Source: Pyrrhosoma nymphula
Taxonomy: Eukaryota > Arthropoda > Insecta > Odonata > Coenagrionidae
Assembly (NCBI GenBank): GCA_963573305.1
Contig: OY754329.1
Location: 130,559,422 to 130,623,421 of the forward strand
Reading direction: 5' to 3'
DNA: 64,000 bases
Under the pieces are notes generated by a model. That model saw only the letters and a list, made by a program, of their open reading frames with translations, had not been told where the DNA came from and did no database searches. The position numbers and the translations under genes are program-made. The first letter of the stretch is position 1; each line of letters opens with the position of its first letter. This document shows, piece after piece, positions 11,209 through 23,165 of this stretch.

Positions 11209-12330
11209 TTATTTATTAATCAATATCAATTTTGTCCCCTTCAAAGTAATCCCCCTTAGATATAATACACTTGTGCCAGCGGTTTTTCCAATCTTGGAAG
11301 CACCTCTGGAACTCACTTTTCTGTATTCGGTGGAGTTCAGCTCCTTCAGCGATTCTTTCTTTATCTCATAAATGGTGGCAAATATATGTGTATGGGAGGA
11401 ATGCAACTGAAACTTATTTTAGAAGGTGGGTAACAAATAGGACACTGTAAATAGTATAAATGTCTGGGAATGCAGATTGCAGAAAATAAAACAATGGAGG
11501 CAGCCATTAGGGATAGATGCAATAAAGGTAAAAAGGCAATAACACTATTGAATAGCTTACTGTGGGACAATACAATATCTAATGAAAACAAAAAGAGAAT
11601 TTATAATACCATAGTAAAGAGCATAGTAACCTACAGCTGTGAAGTATGGCCACTAACCGAAAAATCAGAAAAACTGTTATTGACGTCTGAAATGGACTTT
11701 TGGCGAAGAGCAGCCGGAAAATAAAAAAAAGAAAGAATAAGAAATGAAAGGATCAGATAAATTATGAATTTGAATGACACAATCGTAGATGAAATAAATA
11801 CGCAGCAATTGAGGTGGTAAGGGCATGTGCAACGAATGGGAAAGGAAGACTTCCAAAACAAATGTCGCAGTGGAACCCGGAAAGAATACGGCGGAGAGGC
11901 AGACCGAGGAAAAGTTGGATACAAGGGATAGAGAAAGAAATGAGAGAAAGAGGATTAGATGAAGAACTTTGGAATGACCGGTAGGCATGTAAATTGGCAA
12001 TCGGAAGACGTAGAACGTCGTAAACCGATATATGTATATATGGTGGTAAAGCGTCGTCCTTTAATGGTTCTCACCAGCCTCGGGAATAGAAAGAAGTCAC
12101 AGGGGTCCATGTCCGGCGAATACGGTGGATGAGGCAAAATAACGGTTTGTTTTTTAACAAAAAATCACAAATAAGCATTGAGGTGTGAGTGGGAGCATTA
12201 TAGTGGTACAATTTTCACGAGCTGTTTTGCCACAATTTTTGGCGTTTTCTTCGAATTTATTCACACAAACGACGCATAATTTCCAGGTAGTAATCCTCAT
12301 TGACCGTACGACCATATGGCAGTCATATGA
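11209..12330 (-). pseudogene. Mariner transposase C-terminal half, broken
   Basis: Read on the minus strand, it has VNEDYYLE and MRRLCE followed by KRPKIV. Then comes the second catalytic box, reading HYNAPTH where mariners have HDNAPxH, so the Asp codon is now Tyr. The third box is HPPYSPDMDPCDFFLF, with its Asp kept. After GRRFTT the frame is cut by the LINE insertion and resumes as IYEIKKESLKELNS. The final part spans two frames (DWKNRW, then ending near YFEGD in family proteins). Frameshifts, the lost Asp and the missing N-terminus rule out activity. Confidence 0.88.
11379..12039 (+). mobile_element. 5'-truncated LINE inserted in the mariner element
   Basis: The insert lies between two copies of ATGGTGG (11372-11378 and 12040-12046). 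A plus-strand frame from about 11470 reads like an RT C-terminus: NKGKKAITLLNSLLWDNTIS, KRIYNTIVKSIVTYSCEVWPL, then LRWYGHVQRMGK-like and ELWNDR after a frame change. The 3' end is CGTAGAACGTCGTAAACCGA followed by a TATATG run, typical of LINEs ending in short repeats. Its deletion would restore the mariner codons exactly. Confidence 0.85.
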
Positions 12331-12419
12331 CAATTATTGAAAATCGTAATTATAAAGCGCGAAATATAAAAATTCCCGTTATTTTTTATCACACCTCGTA
12401 ATAAAAGTTACGTGCATCT

Positions 12420-12770
12420 TTGGTTTGTCCATGTTGAGAGAATAAATGAGAGTCGAATAATGAAACAGATTAGTGAAAGTAATGTGAAAGAATAATTGTG
12501 TGAGAGGACGGGGCCTCAAAAGTCATGGGTGAATATGGAGGAAGAGACTCTGAAGAGGAGGAATGTTAGTAATCTTAGGATCAAGAAAACTTGTATTAAG
12601 CAGGGCATGAATGTAACAGAAGGGATGCAAGGATAGAGCACTATGGAGGAAAATATTATATGAGAGAGTCAGTTTCATGCGCCTAATACCAATACCTAAG
12701 TTCTTTCCTTTGGCATACCCCAAAAGGGAATTGCGTGATGCGTTTGTATACATGTATGGCACTCTACTAA
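12420..12770 (+). pseudogene. LINE 3' fragment
   Basis: A degenerate plus-strand frame reads NESRIMKQISESNV, then KSWVNMEEETLKRRNVSNLR, then CIKQGMNVTEGMQG, the tail seen after the RT domain in insect LINEs. A close relative lies at 30955-31110 (DESRI, VSGE, SWVN, EETLKRRN). Stops are frequent. The exact LINE clade is unclear. Confidence 0.6.
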
Positions 12771-13465
12771 TTTAATAGCTGGATGTCTTGCTAGTTAGCT
12801 ACCCAGTTTCGGGAGATCTTTAAACTCTCATACTCATGACTAAGTTTATTTCCTTCATTTTATAGTTAGTAATAAATCATAGGGAATTGAAGAATTCATT
12901 AGCATAAAACGACATTTTTTTCGTATTATCCGTATGCATAAATTCCTTTCCTTAAGCTTTGCACCTACCTCTGAGAAGTAGAACACTCATGAGGATGATT
13001 TGCGCATTTGAATTATTTCCTCTTAAATGAGAGAAACTTCTAACGGATATAGAGAGGAGTTGACGATTCATTATTTTCTTAGTCACCTAGAACCGTCGGC
13101 GATTGATGAGAAATGTGGTCTTCCGTGCGGGAAAACGATTTTGCTGCTGGAAAAAACTCCCATTTTTCTAAGCCAGAGACAAGGAAATAAACGAGATACA
13201 TCATCATCACGAGTACCGTTGCAAAGGGCAGTGCCGTGTGTCATAGATCACTTCCCGTCGGGAGAAACCAGCACAGCGGCGCGAGAGGTTGAGCAAGCCA
13301 AGCGAAGGTTCGGCTGAGAAGCGTAAGCTACGCTAAAGAGATTACGGTGATGGCTAAAGCGATTTACTCGCTATTCTCGGTTAATCGGAGTTGCCTACAG
13401 AACTGATCAGGCTGTACTGCATAATGCATTCGTACCTTACGATACTGAATTCATCGTCATCATAA
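12771..13465. other. No gene recognised
   Basis: No domain recognised. A 96-codon open frame at 13027-13317 has no visible motif and no second copy in the window. Confidence 0.35.
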
Positions 13466-14310
13466 TGACGACGTTGGCAACCGGTTTCATCTTCTTCTTC
13501 TTACTTCATCAACATCACGACATTTTCTACCTCATTTTCTCGGGCGTATTCCATTTCATATATACATTTACATTCATATATAGATCGGCAATATATGTAA
13601 AAGGTCGTTGTGATAATTTCATTACTGCTACGAGCCTTCTGCAAACAGCTACCATGGGAGTCGCTTTCAGACCGTGGTACAGTGGGCTGAAAACGGAAAA
13701 GAAGCTGGACAAAATTCGATCAACGAGTAGGTTAAAATTTCGACTCAATCTTTCACGTAAGTTTCGAAACAATTTATTGTCTGATTACGTCAATAACATT
13801 TTACGAAACCCGATATGCTACGCTTGATTACATCTCAAGCATTTAATTAGGAAAATAGACTACAGAACGAACAGAGTTTAAATGTTAATGCTTGCGACAC
13901 AAAGAGACCATAATGGCCACCATGGAGACTTTTTAATTAGGCTTGTCGATAGGTAGTGTATCAAATTAGTTGATTTGATCTCCAATGATTTTGTCTTAAT
14001 TTTCTAGGAAGTACTAACAGCATGTCTCGTATGCTTCCCGTATAGTTCTCGCATCCCAGTGCAAGTATGCAGTTGCAAGATGCATAAATGCTAATAGTTC
14101 CTCTTAAAATTGGCAGCAAAGAGTGTAGTGTATGTTGGTGAAATTTCACCTCCTGATAGGTCTTTCCAGGTTTTTGTTGATGCATTATAAGTCGTAGCTT
14201 CACTATCTTTTGTGTAACACTAGGATACAGTGTAATGCGCATGAGTGAAAACTCAGTCTTTCCCGCACACCCTTGAGGTGGATTGCAGGTTACTATGTAG
14301 ACGTGTCAAA
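13466..14310 (+). repeat. Dispersed repeat R-A, copy 1
   Basis: About 0.85 kb that realigns with 44990-45985 and with shorter pieces at 37540-38190, 41925-42190 and 43890-44240. Shared blocks are TTTTCTACCTCATTTTCTCG, AAAGGTCG, GTAGGTTAAAATTT, GACGTCAATAACATTTT, AGTACTAACAGCA and the 3' block CACACCCTTGAGGTGG. It lacks a conserved open frame. Non-autonomous and possibly a composite SINE or MITE; the class is not determined. Confidence 0.75.
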
Positions 14311-14457
14311 TCATCTCCTAATTTCATGCCAATTAGATTCAGGTCATGGTGTTTTGTCACGGGAGAAGATAAAAAATGTGATGGAAATAAATTTACAAGT
14401 TCTTTTGTAATAATTACGTAAAAGGCTGATGATTGAAATAATAATATATTTGTAATG

Positions 14458-14582
14458 TTCACTATGGTTTTATTTCAAGACGACCGGTTTCATTGCACAG
14501 GCAACACCCTCAAGAGTCCTGACCACCTGAGGATGTCGCCTATGCGATGAAACCGGTTGTCTAGAAATAAAACTATAGTGAA
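14458..14582. repeat. Fold-back repeat 1 with two hammerhead-like motifs
   Basis: Arms beginning CACTATGGTTTTATTTC and its near complement GAAATAAAACTATAGTG pair over ~40 bp. Each arm, read outward, carries C(T/U)GAGG, a short stem, then GAAACCGG. On plus the stem is TCGC-CTAT-GCGA (14536-14547). On minus it is TTGC-CTGT-GCAA, a compensatory pair change. See the findings. Confidence 0.8.
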
Positions 14583-16595
14583 AATCACAAAGTTATTATT
14601 ATTTCACTCAAAATGTATTTTCACAAAGTACGCTTGAAAATATCGAATTCAGCGTAAAAGGCTTAGCTACAATAATTTCAATGCTTTCCCAAGTGCATGA
14701 ATATTTCTACCAAGGGTAAATTTGCACTTGTAATGCGACATACGACTAGAAATAACTGTCTACGTTTGTTGGAACTGGCCATAAGAAAACCGAAGCGATC
14801 GCATTTCCTGCACCTTTCATAGGACTAGTTTTACAATTTTAAATTAAAGTTATGGTGGTAATGTTACGGCCCTTATATCTCCTAGGTTAAGGTTGGGTAT
14901 GATGCCACACATTCGTGTTTGTTGCTCGTTATTGCTGCGACATCGAAATAGAATTACAAATATTCACTTTCGAGTTTTTTAAAGATCTCTTGAAATGTCG
15001 GTAAAAAGCAAAACAAGAATAAATGCAATTTTCATTACTAAGTCTCTAGCATTTTCCACATTGGATCCATAGTTTGGACTTATTGTTAGATAGAATAGAT
15101 ATCCTGAAGCATCTTTCACGTGGTACTATACGGTTAAACTGACGAAAAATATTTTAAGAGGAGGTTTCAAAGTAGGAAGAGTTTTCTTGTGATTTTTTAA
15201 AACTTAATTCAAAACTATGACGACGCTTCCAATTGGTAAAAAAATGATAAGAATACCTAACGTGACGAATCGCGTGACAACTCCCTGACGGATTGTTTAC
15301 TTGTTGACTGGATTGAAAGTGTGAGTTCATGCGTTTTCAACCAGTGAGTATGAATAACCAACGGGGGCGTTTCGTAACTGATATAGCAATCAGTTCCGCA
15401 CTCGTTTTGTCGATTACCAATATATGCTTCATGCACTCAAAGTACAATTTGGCGCAGGAGCAACCCTTCATCTCTTCCTGTTCTGATTCGCTGAGCCAAC
15501 CAGATGCAAAAAAATTGCTCGTCTTACATCTCGATTAATTTGGACACCGCATATCCACCCCAAGTCACCATTTACGTGTATTTTTATGGAACGAGCTATA
15601 CGGCAGCTATGGTGCTTTGTCATTTGAATAGTTGCGCATCGTTGCGCGTTTAATTACGGACTCCTGTGGTTAGTCAGTTCCGTTCAAGAGCATTATACTC
15701 GGATTTTAAAGCTCGAAGCTCGAGAAGATGACAGAAGAATTCAATTCAAATGAAACACTGCGTTGAAATTTCAATGTCATGTCTCTTGTTCAAGATTTTT
15801 CGTCAAAATAGGTCACATTTTGGCCGTGTGATAGAGACTGCTGGTGGAGAAATAGTTATTAGGCATAATGAGTGGAGAGTTAAAATGCCAGAGCGATCAC
15901 CTCTTTGAAAAGTCCCTCCATACTGGACAGACGAATGTAAACGATAAGAGATTCAACAGAGCTTCGAAGTGGGCAAAAAAAACGCACAAAACGTTGATTG
16001 TTAGGAAAGCTTCAAGATGAGAGTACACTGAAAGGCATCATAGACTGAATTTTTTTGTTTCCAACTCAAAAGAGTCCAAGAGGTGCCGCGTTTGGCCTCG
16101 TAGTTAAAACGACCGTGGCGCCCTTTCGTCGTGGGACTTTGAAAAGGGTTCCAGGTTCCTGTCCACTTCCCCTTACTTTTCTTAAATGGAGCACTTAAAA
16201 CGAATGGACCACACAAGAGTGTCAACCCCAATGACTCCTCATGTCAATCATCCCTTGAGAAGAAGAGGACTTTTAAAAGTCCTATTGGGAAGAGTAACGT
16301 GAGGATAACATCGGGATTTGTTTGTGTGTGAAGGATTGAACACTCCTTGAGGAACGGAAACGAGATTAGATATATTGGAATAGACGACGGTCTCGCTGTT
16401 AAGTAATGGCCGTGGGACCAAATCCAAAAGTCGGCTGTCTTACTTACGAACTTAAGTCTTAAGAACCAATCCCTCTTCTCTTCCAGCTGCGTCTGGTACT
16501 ACTCACGTCTCCAAGCCTCTTCAAACTCAAGCCTTTACCATTAACTCGTCTCTTTCTTTTCAAATTTTGAACTCTCGAAATTATGGGAATAGAGG
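14583..16595. other. No gene recognised
   Basis: Only short open frames without motifs and AT-rich sequence. Confidence 0.4.
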
Positions 16596-16815
16596 ACTTT
16601 CAAGACCCAGCCGTGCACACGGGGATTTTCGTTGGTGTGTTGGATAGAGAACTGACTTCTTATCGTAAGAGTATGGGTTCGATCCCCGGCGGTGGCAGCG
16701 ACATTTTTAGTGGACGTAAGGAGCACTTCAAGCTAGATTTACACCGTTCTTCGGTTTAGGAGGTTCCGCCGCGACTGTGTGAGTCAAAACAAATACTAAA
16801 TTCCTCATTTTTTAT
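16596..16815 (+). repeat. tRNA-related SINE, second family
   Basis: GGGTTCGATCCCC at about 16675 is a good polymerase III B box, preceded by GTTGGATAGAGAACTGACTTC, which resembles a tRNA D-arm region. The downstream block GGAGGTTCCGCCGC, CTGTGTGAGT, ATACTAAATTCC recurs at about 26768-26830. No full cloverleaf folds, so it is not called a tRNA gene. Confidence 0.55.
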
Positions 16816-19815
16816 ATTTTATCCAAAAAAAACCTGCTTTCACTGATGAAATGCGTTACCTATAGATACCCAAAAGTAAAAAACAAAATTTGCAGATCAT
16901 TCCACGAATGTATTTTAAATGAGCACTTTTTTCCAGCCAGAGGAGCCGACTGCAGCGCCATTTCCTACGAATTACCGCATTTTGACTTCAATTACGGTAG
17001 TAATTCCCTAATAACTAAAAAAATAAGGTGGTAAGATGCCTATATTACATTTTCATTCAATTTCTCAGGATTATTTCCTTCTTATAAATAGTTTTCCACA
17101 AAAATGGAATTTATATTTAATGGAAAAATACTATTTTTCCCCGTGTTTCTCTCATACTCCCATTGAACACCATGTAATTTCAAGTTCAATTAGAGAGTAA
17201 TATAGCGTGGAAAGGTATTATTTTGTTGTTCATATCAGATAGAGGACAACTTTTTCTACAAGTACACAGAATATGAATAAAATGACATTGACGTCATTTT
17301 ATAGTGGAAGCACCTTAATAACGTTCAACTGTTTACGCCTAAGCGCCCAATTCGTTACAAGTACGCTAATACCGACGCCGTATTTCTCTCCGCCCTTCCT
17401 CCACGCTAAAGAAATCCATCTCCTGTTTTGCAACCTGCCCACTTTTTCTCAATGGCGCGAATTACCCCAAGTTTTCGGTTGACACCTCCCAGTCATCCGC
17501 GCTATAATTCATGTTTTCCGGGTTCGGTTTGTGAACCCATGTCTCCTTCTATAGTGGTAGCGAAGCTTGGTGGCAGTTGCGCAGTAGGCCCTTTTCAGTG
17601 AAAGAGGATCTTCATTTCACACGAACTGGCTCCACACGGGGAGCAAGATAGTCTCCGCGTTTGACTACCATGGGGTTCCCAGGGACGCAAGCATTCATTG
17701 CCAATTTCAAAATGCTCAAGCTGTAATTCGCATTAACTTTCTTCCAATGTGGCTCTTAATCCAAATGCTTAAGTGGACCTCACCGATGGGTTGTGAAAAA
17801 TATGTATATTTTGATCCAGCTTTTCATGGACCTAGAACAGCGTCGTGAAACTCGCTGCTCAAGGTCGATAGATATCTCGATTCTTTGCCTCTTCGATAGA
17901 GCAACATCGAACGACCCTGCTCGCTGCTGACTCTCTCCTGCCCTCTCAAGTTAAATGCAGTTATGTTGGGAGCGTTGCCAACCATGTGCTTTCCTCTCCC
18001 CTCCTCTCGTTTGTCGTGTGACCCTTACCCTCATTGACATCAGGCTTCGCGCTGTCGACTGCCACCATGTTTCACAACCACTAAGTGTAGTTTTTCTCGT
18101 CCAGAGTTCAGTATATATGGTTTAGCATATCGTTAAAGCTCAAGTTTATCTACATCTACTTACTGTATCGCCAGCCGCGGCGGTAGCATGTGGCGGAAAT
18201 TTGTCAGGGCACCAGCTTTAAACGGGAAGGGTAGGTATACGAAAAAGTAATTGGGTTAAGAAAGCAATGATTGATTAGGTGAGTTTTGGTCGAATTAGTG
18301 CCTCGATCTACTTTTATTGTAGTATTGAATGGTGCTTGGAAAGACAAAGTTCTCAAACTTATCAGTTAGACAGTCGATCTCTCTTCATTTATCGATTTGT
18401 TGTGTGACGTAACATACTGAGAAATTTGCTTTGCTCATACTCGATAAAATACTAAGAAGCCAACCGGATTTGAACCTTTTAAGTCATGTTACACAACCTT
18501 AAATCTGGGTGAGGGAGGCGACTTAGTGGGCATAAAATATGTTAGAGTAAAAACAATTTGTCAGACGTGTCTACAGCGTGTCTCCAGATTCCTGAGAAAT
18601 TATTTTTCGTTAGACAGACCTCTATGAGTCAAGTTTTTGGCAAGTCGTAATTTCCTCATTCTCTCATTTCCTCATTATAACAACGCTATGAAAACAACGA
18701 AGTGTTTCCAAAAAGAGCGAAAATATTCGTGGTAGCTTAAAAAATATTGGAGCTGCCACGGTAAATCTTTATGGGTACGAAAGTTTTCATTGAGAGAATT
18801 TTCTTGTGAGTAAAACTTGCTGGACAATGATAAAGCAAATACCTCCTCGAAAAAAAAAACAAAATCAGAAATTGATTTAATTTTATGACATCCAGTGATT
18901 CGCCAATCTCCCTGTTGGCACCGGGCATAGATTTAAGTAATGAATATGTAGATGGAACCATACGGTACAGTTGCACAAAGGAATAGTTTACCCATTAAAA
19001 TTCGCGATCGGCCTTATTGAATGGATCAGTATTGCAGTTAATACGGAGAAAACATGGGTAACAACAGCGAAATCGTCGCGGGAGCTAAATGATCTATATA
19101 ATTTATAAAAATATGAAATTTCAATAATTTTCCAAAAAGCAATACAATATACATTAAATTTACGAATATATTGCGAGCAATTCATGTTGGGAGGATCATA
19201 TTTCGCAAAAAAAACAGCTTCATTTTTGTGCGTCATGACGCCATCGACTATCTTCTTCCATCTATGGGTTTGGCCATGTTTCCTGCGGGAAAGAGGAGTG
19301 ACAGATGAGGAGCTCTCAGACGCTATTGAAGGAACTATCGACTATGCTGGAAGAAGTGATAAGATTTTTTGGCGCATTAATCTCCTCGATTCACACCTAC
19401 AGCCGAGTATCAGTATCCCGAGTTGTGAACCGAAAGTGTCCTCGGTTGCAAAATCCCAGTGAATCCCACCATAAATCTTAGCTCCCACCGACATTCGTCG
19501 AAATTTCGTCGCGACGCCTCTGCGAGCCTTACCTTTTCACACTGCGGTGATCACTGAGATAGAAAAAAAGAAGACAATCTCCGAACAAAACGATTCCACC
19601 TCACGGGCGCGCGATTTCGACTTCCCAGTCCTTCCTGCGGTTTCTGCATCGCGTCATACTCCACACATTTCACCTGACTTGCGTTAAAAGGGTTTTTAAT
19701 CTCGTCTCGGGTAGTTGACGTGAGTTTCTAGATGATTCATCTGCTAAGACATTGCCGTAATTACTAACCTGTATTTCATTTTACTGTGGTCCAAGATCTC
19801 GATATGCCTAAAGAG
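16816..19815. other. No gene recognised
   Basis: Three kilobases without a recognisable coding region. A consensus-looking GCCACCATG at 18061-18069 opens only a five-codon frame. Confidence 0.35.
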
Positions 19816-19925
19816 TCATGAGGTAAATTCTTCACGGGTTTCCGTCCATGTTAGTCGCTCCATCTTCTCCTCTGCCGACGCACAGTGGTACCAAATCGAA
19901 AAAAGCTGGCCAAAAGTCATTTTTT
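19816..19925 (-). repeat. Partial copy of fold-back repeat 2 family
   Basis: AAATTCTTCACGGGTTTCCG, CATCTTCTCCTCTGCCGACG and AAATCGAAAAAAGCTGGCC are the reverse complements of parts of 23165-23360. The central hairpin is missing here, so two outer segments of the family are directly joined. Confidence 0.75.
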
Positions 19926-21975
19926 CAACTTTATACGAGGAAGTTCGAAACTTTAATTCGTATTCTACAGTATATGGTCTACAATATAGGCTACTACAAT
20001 GGTCATTGTACTGCTCATGGTAATCTGTGGAACCCGTAAAACATGGGTCATTCGGGGTAAATACGCTTGTCGCGCGAACTCCGTCAATTTTAGAGAATTT
20101 TACCTTCTTAGAACAAAGCGCTCAGACAATATATGGAATTTGAAAATTACTACACGTAAATTGGTGCCTCTAAGCATCATTTCCTTAATAATTTGGTTTC
20201 CTTTGAGTTTTTTTTTAACCTTAATAAAAATATTTAAACATTGTGCTATTTTTACTTGTATTTTAAAATAAAAAGAGCAATATCGTTTTTATTGCCGCTT
20301 TTCTACCCAGATATTTCGACATAAATTAAAAGAGTAAAGTATATAGAATATTTAACAAAAGAAAAATCTTGCATTCGTTTGCGAATTTGACCTCAAGATC
20401 GTTTTGAGTCGAGCGGTGCAGTGCGCTGCCGCGGGCGGCGGACGGGCCGGCGCGTGGTGTAACCCAAGGAAATCCCATTTTTCCGGCTGGTATCACGTTC
20501 CCATGATGTTGTAGGCGTTGCATATTCATATCGGAAACGTTTTTAGGATAAATTCCTCTCTCACCTCGTGAAATAGAGATTATCCAGTTAGCCTAGGGTA
20601 TATCAATGTGGCTCGACTAAAATACTCTCAGTGAGCCTCGATATTCATCAGTAACATTCTGAGAGCTGCAACGGTAACGACTGGACTGAATGGTGTAAAA
20701 TGTATGATGTACAAATAGTTTTGAAGCATTCTTGAATTGTAAAGTTCCTTAAATAGTTGGACCAACCTTTCTACCTCATTCATCAGGAAAGCGGACTCCT
20801 CAAAGCGCACTTGTTTACAGCGCAAGCTCATTACGGACTTGTTCACAGATACCCTTGTAGCCAGCGCGCAAGGAAAATTGCTGCCGATAAGGGTAGCGCC
20901 ATGCCGCACTTTCATTGCCCTCCAACGAGAAAAACCCAACCAGGAATGAATTGCACTCTGGCCACCGGGAGTGAATCTTGTCACTGCACGTGTGCAACAT
21001 TTCGTGGAAAAATACGAAGGGAGGATTAAGGCCCTCCTTGGCACAAACTATGTCGCAGTTACTTTTAAGCATCGATAGTGTGAAATCTGCTCGCCAGAAT
21101 TTAGTTTTTATTAGTTCTTTTCATGATAAACTCGTGTATTACGAGTTGATTTGAGTGCTGTGAGTTAATTTAAGCCCAGGGGAAAGTGTTTCATCTACGT
21201 TGCGTACAGCAAACAAGATACTCCAGGATTATGTCATATTAGTGCCTTCATATTAGTGTTGTGCATTACCTATTTCAAGTTTTCTTTCGTGAGTTTTGCG
21301 ACTTTGGGTGATAATCTATATCTTACTATGTTTGATTTGTGCATCAGGATTCAGCCCAAAAGAGATCGTATTAAGTGTTTGATGGAAGTGAGAATGGTTG
21401 CGCACCTCGAGGAGCATGAAAAATTTATGTACTTATAACCTTTAATAAAAAATATCTGCTGGACTACTTGATTGAAATTTTTAATTTAGGTGAAGATGTG
21501 ATAGCCAAAAATACTTTGGAACGTTTCATGCAGAAATGTTTTTCTCCAAGTATCTGATTATGTGGGAGCAAAGTTCACGACGTGATAGTGTTTTCAGGAG
21601 AAAGTTCGGAAGTTGGCTGCTGCTAAAGTTTAAATTCCCTCCCGTTGTATGTAAGTATCTTCCACCGGTGAGTAATTGTTACGTAAACTATGATCAGCTG
21701 GAATATTTCACGTAATATTAACAGCACCATAAATCTTAGTAGGTTCGGCAGAGTTAGCTGAAATTGGACGACCAAAAAAAACTATATCATGAGTGAAAGG
21801 TCAAAGAGAAGAAATACAGGGAAACGTTGAGCTAGTACATGATCAGCTGAGTTAGCCTTAGCTACATCCATGAGCTATCGAAGCAGAGGTGATGAGTCGG
21901 CTGCAAAGCTAATCAAAGAGGTGACGACAACTATTCCTACTAGAGCGTGACGCGTTTTATCGAAATGGAGAGTAC
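19926..21975. other. Unassigned region with a GC-rich patch and a minus-strand open frame
   Basis: A GC-rich patch lies at about 20400-20470 (GCCGCGGGCGGCGGACGGGCC). A 138-codon minus-strand frame (21044-20628) and an overlapping 85-codon frame (21072-20815) contain no motif I recognise, and their coding status is doubtful. The rest is AT-rich. Confidence 0.25.
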
Positions 21976-22519
21976 ATGATGGCAAACAACGCGAAGTATC
22001 ACCGGAAGGAGCACTTCACTTTGAAAGTGGTTTCAAAATCAATGCTGCTCTATTCTGAGAATATGGTTTTTCTACGGCAGATTTGTTGTCCGTCTTTACG
22101 CATAGTATTACATGCCACCCATCCTACACAAGCTGCTAATTCACGGTGCAGCCATTGTCAAGGGGCTCATCCTTCATGTTGGTCTATTGTCAGAAGAGGC
22201 TATGGAGGCCAGGAACAAAGATATCCGAAGATTCCGGGCGCACCACATAAGGAAATTTTCAAGAATGGCAACAAACAAGGATCTATTCCGAAGACTGCTC
22301 TTAACATCCGATCCCTTCATTTCCACCAATTCAGGTGTCCAGAGAAAAAAATTGTGCCCTCATCTGCAGAGGTACGAAGTCTTCTTACTCTGGATGAATC
22401 GCAGATCGATAGTGAGATTAATGAACTATCAGGCGATGATTTTGAATATGTCATTCTTTTCTTCAATAATTAATAATACAACTATGGAAATAACTTCTTT
22501 ATTTTCTTATTGCTATTAA
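21976..22519 (+). pseudogene. Fragment of a repeated arthropod protein of unknown function
   Basis: The plus frame from 22112 reads MPPILHKLLIHG, LLSEEAMEARNKDIR, FRAHHIRKFSR and LLLTSDPFIS. Just upstream in the same frame there is YYMPP preceded by a TAG where I would expect a Trp codon. I recall this signature (YYMPxxxHK then LSEEAxEARNK then SSDPxIS) from multicopy insect proteins found beside transposons, but cannot assign a function. The start and upstream parts are broken by frame changes and a stop. Treated as a dead copy. Confidence 0.5.
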
Positions 22520-22699
22520 TAATAATTATACCCAGTTAAATAGTAAAACTGATAAAATATTTAGTGCCATAGTTGGTGTACATATAAATTGGTTTCCAAT
22601 ACTGGCAGTCAACGCACGAAATGGCTCTACTGAAGGTCGTGGGTCCGAACCTCGCCTATAATTTGAATGAAGTGATTTATTTTTCAAATCTTACAGTGC

Positions 22700-23165
22700 A
22701 GAACAGAATATTACACATCGGATTTCTGCATACATTTTATTACAATGGCTATTAGTGTGTTTTTTATTGTTTAAACCATTTTCTCGTAAAAACAATAAAA
22801 TTCAGTGATACAATAAAACTAACTTCATATTCGGATTCTGTGGATATAAAATATATAGGAATCACGATTATTGTTCAATTTTAATTAGTTACAATAAATT
22901 TTCCAAACAGTTATCAAGTATAAACAATAAAAATCACATATAAGGCAGAAATAACATCGCATTCGGATTATACGGATATAAAAACATGCGGAACAACCAA
23001 TAAAGTTCAATTTAAATTTGTTACATTTAATTGTTTAAATAATTGGTCTTGTAAAAACACAAATATCAGAGATGCAGCAAAATAAACGTCAAATTCGGAT
23101 TCAGCGGATCGAAAACATTGAAAAACATCGTTCAAATATAGTAATTATGGAAAAATAACAGCGGT
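22700..23165. repeat. Tandem satellite-like repeat, 132-bp period, about three units
   Basis: The landmark ATTCGGATT occurs at 22829, 22961 and 23093, exactly 132 bp apart, followed by a CGGAT(A/C)(T/G)AAAA-type stretch. The intervening sequence (AATTGTTTAAA, AAACAATAAAA, ATCACATATAAGG-like blocks) aligns loosely between units. AT-rich with substantial divergence. Confidence 0.7.

Larger units (their letters stand above)
11160..12398 (-). mobile_element. Mariner-family transposon, internally deleted, with nested LINE insertion
   Basis: The ends are inverted repeats: CGAAGTGTGATAAAAAATAA at 11160 and the reverse complement of CGAGGTGTGATAAAAAATAA at 12398. TA is present on both sides (11158-11159 and 12399-12400), the Tc1/mariner target. 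Removing the 668-bp insertion leaves 571 bp, against about 1.3 kb for a full mariner. The N-terminal half of the transposase gene is missing, while both ends remain. Confidence 0.92.

Noticed and set aside
16670..16700. tRNA gene suggested by GGGTTCGATCCCC
   Set aside because: No acceptor stem or anticodon arm folds around it. Better explained as a tRNA-derived SINE.
18061..18085. Kozak-consensus GCCACCATG
   Set aside because: Opens only five codons before a stop.
22600..22670. tRNA-like stretch ending GGTCCGAACCTCGCC
   Set aside because: Only a weak B box. No cloverleaf and no second copy found.
22829..23101. CRISPR-like spacing of repeated blocks
   Set aside because: The 132-bp units diverge along their whole length and lack short conserved repeats with unique spacers. 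The context is eukaryotic.
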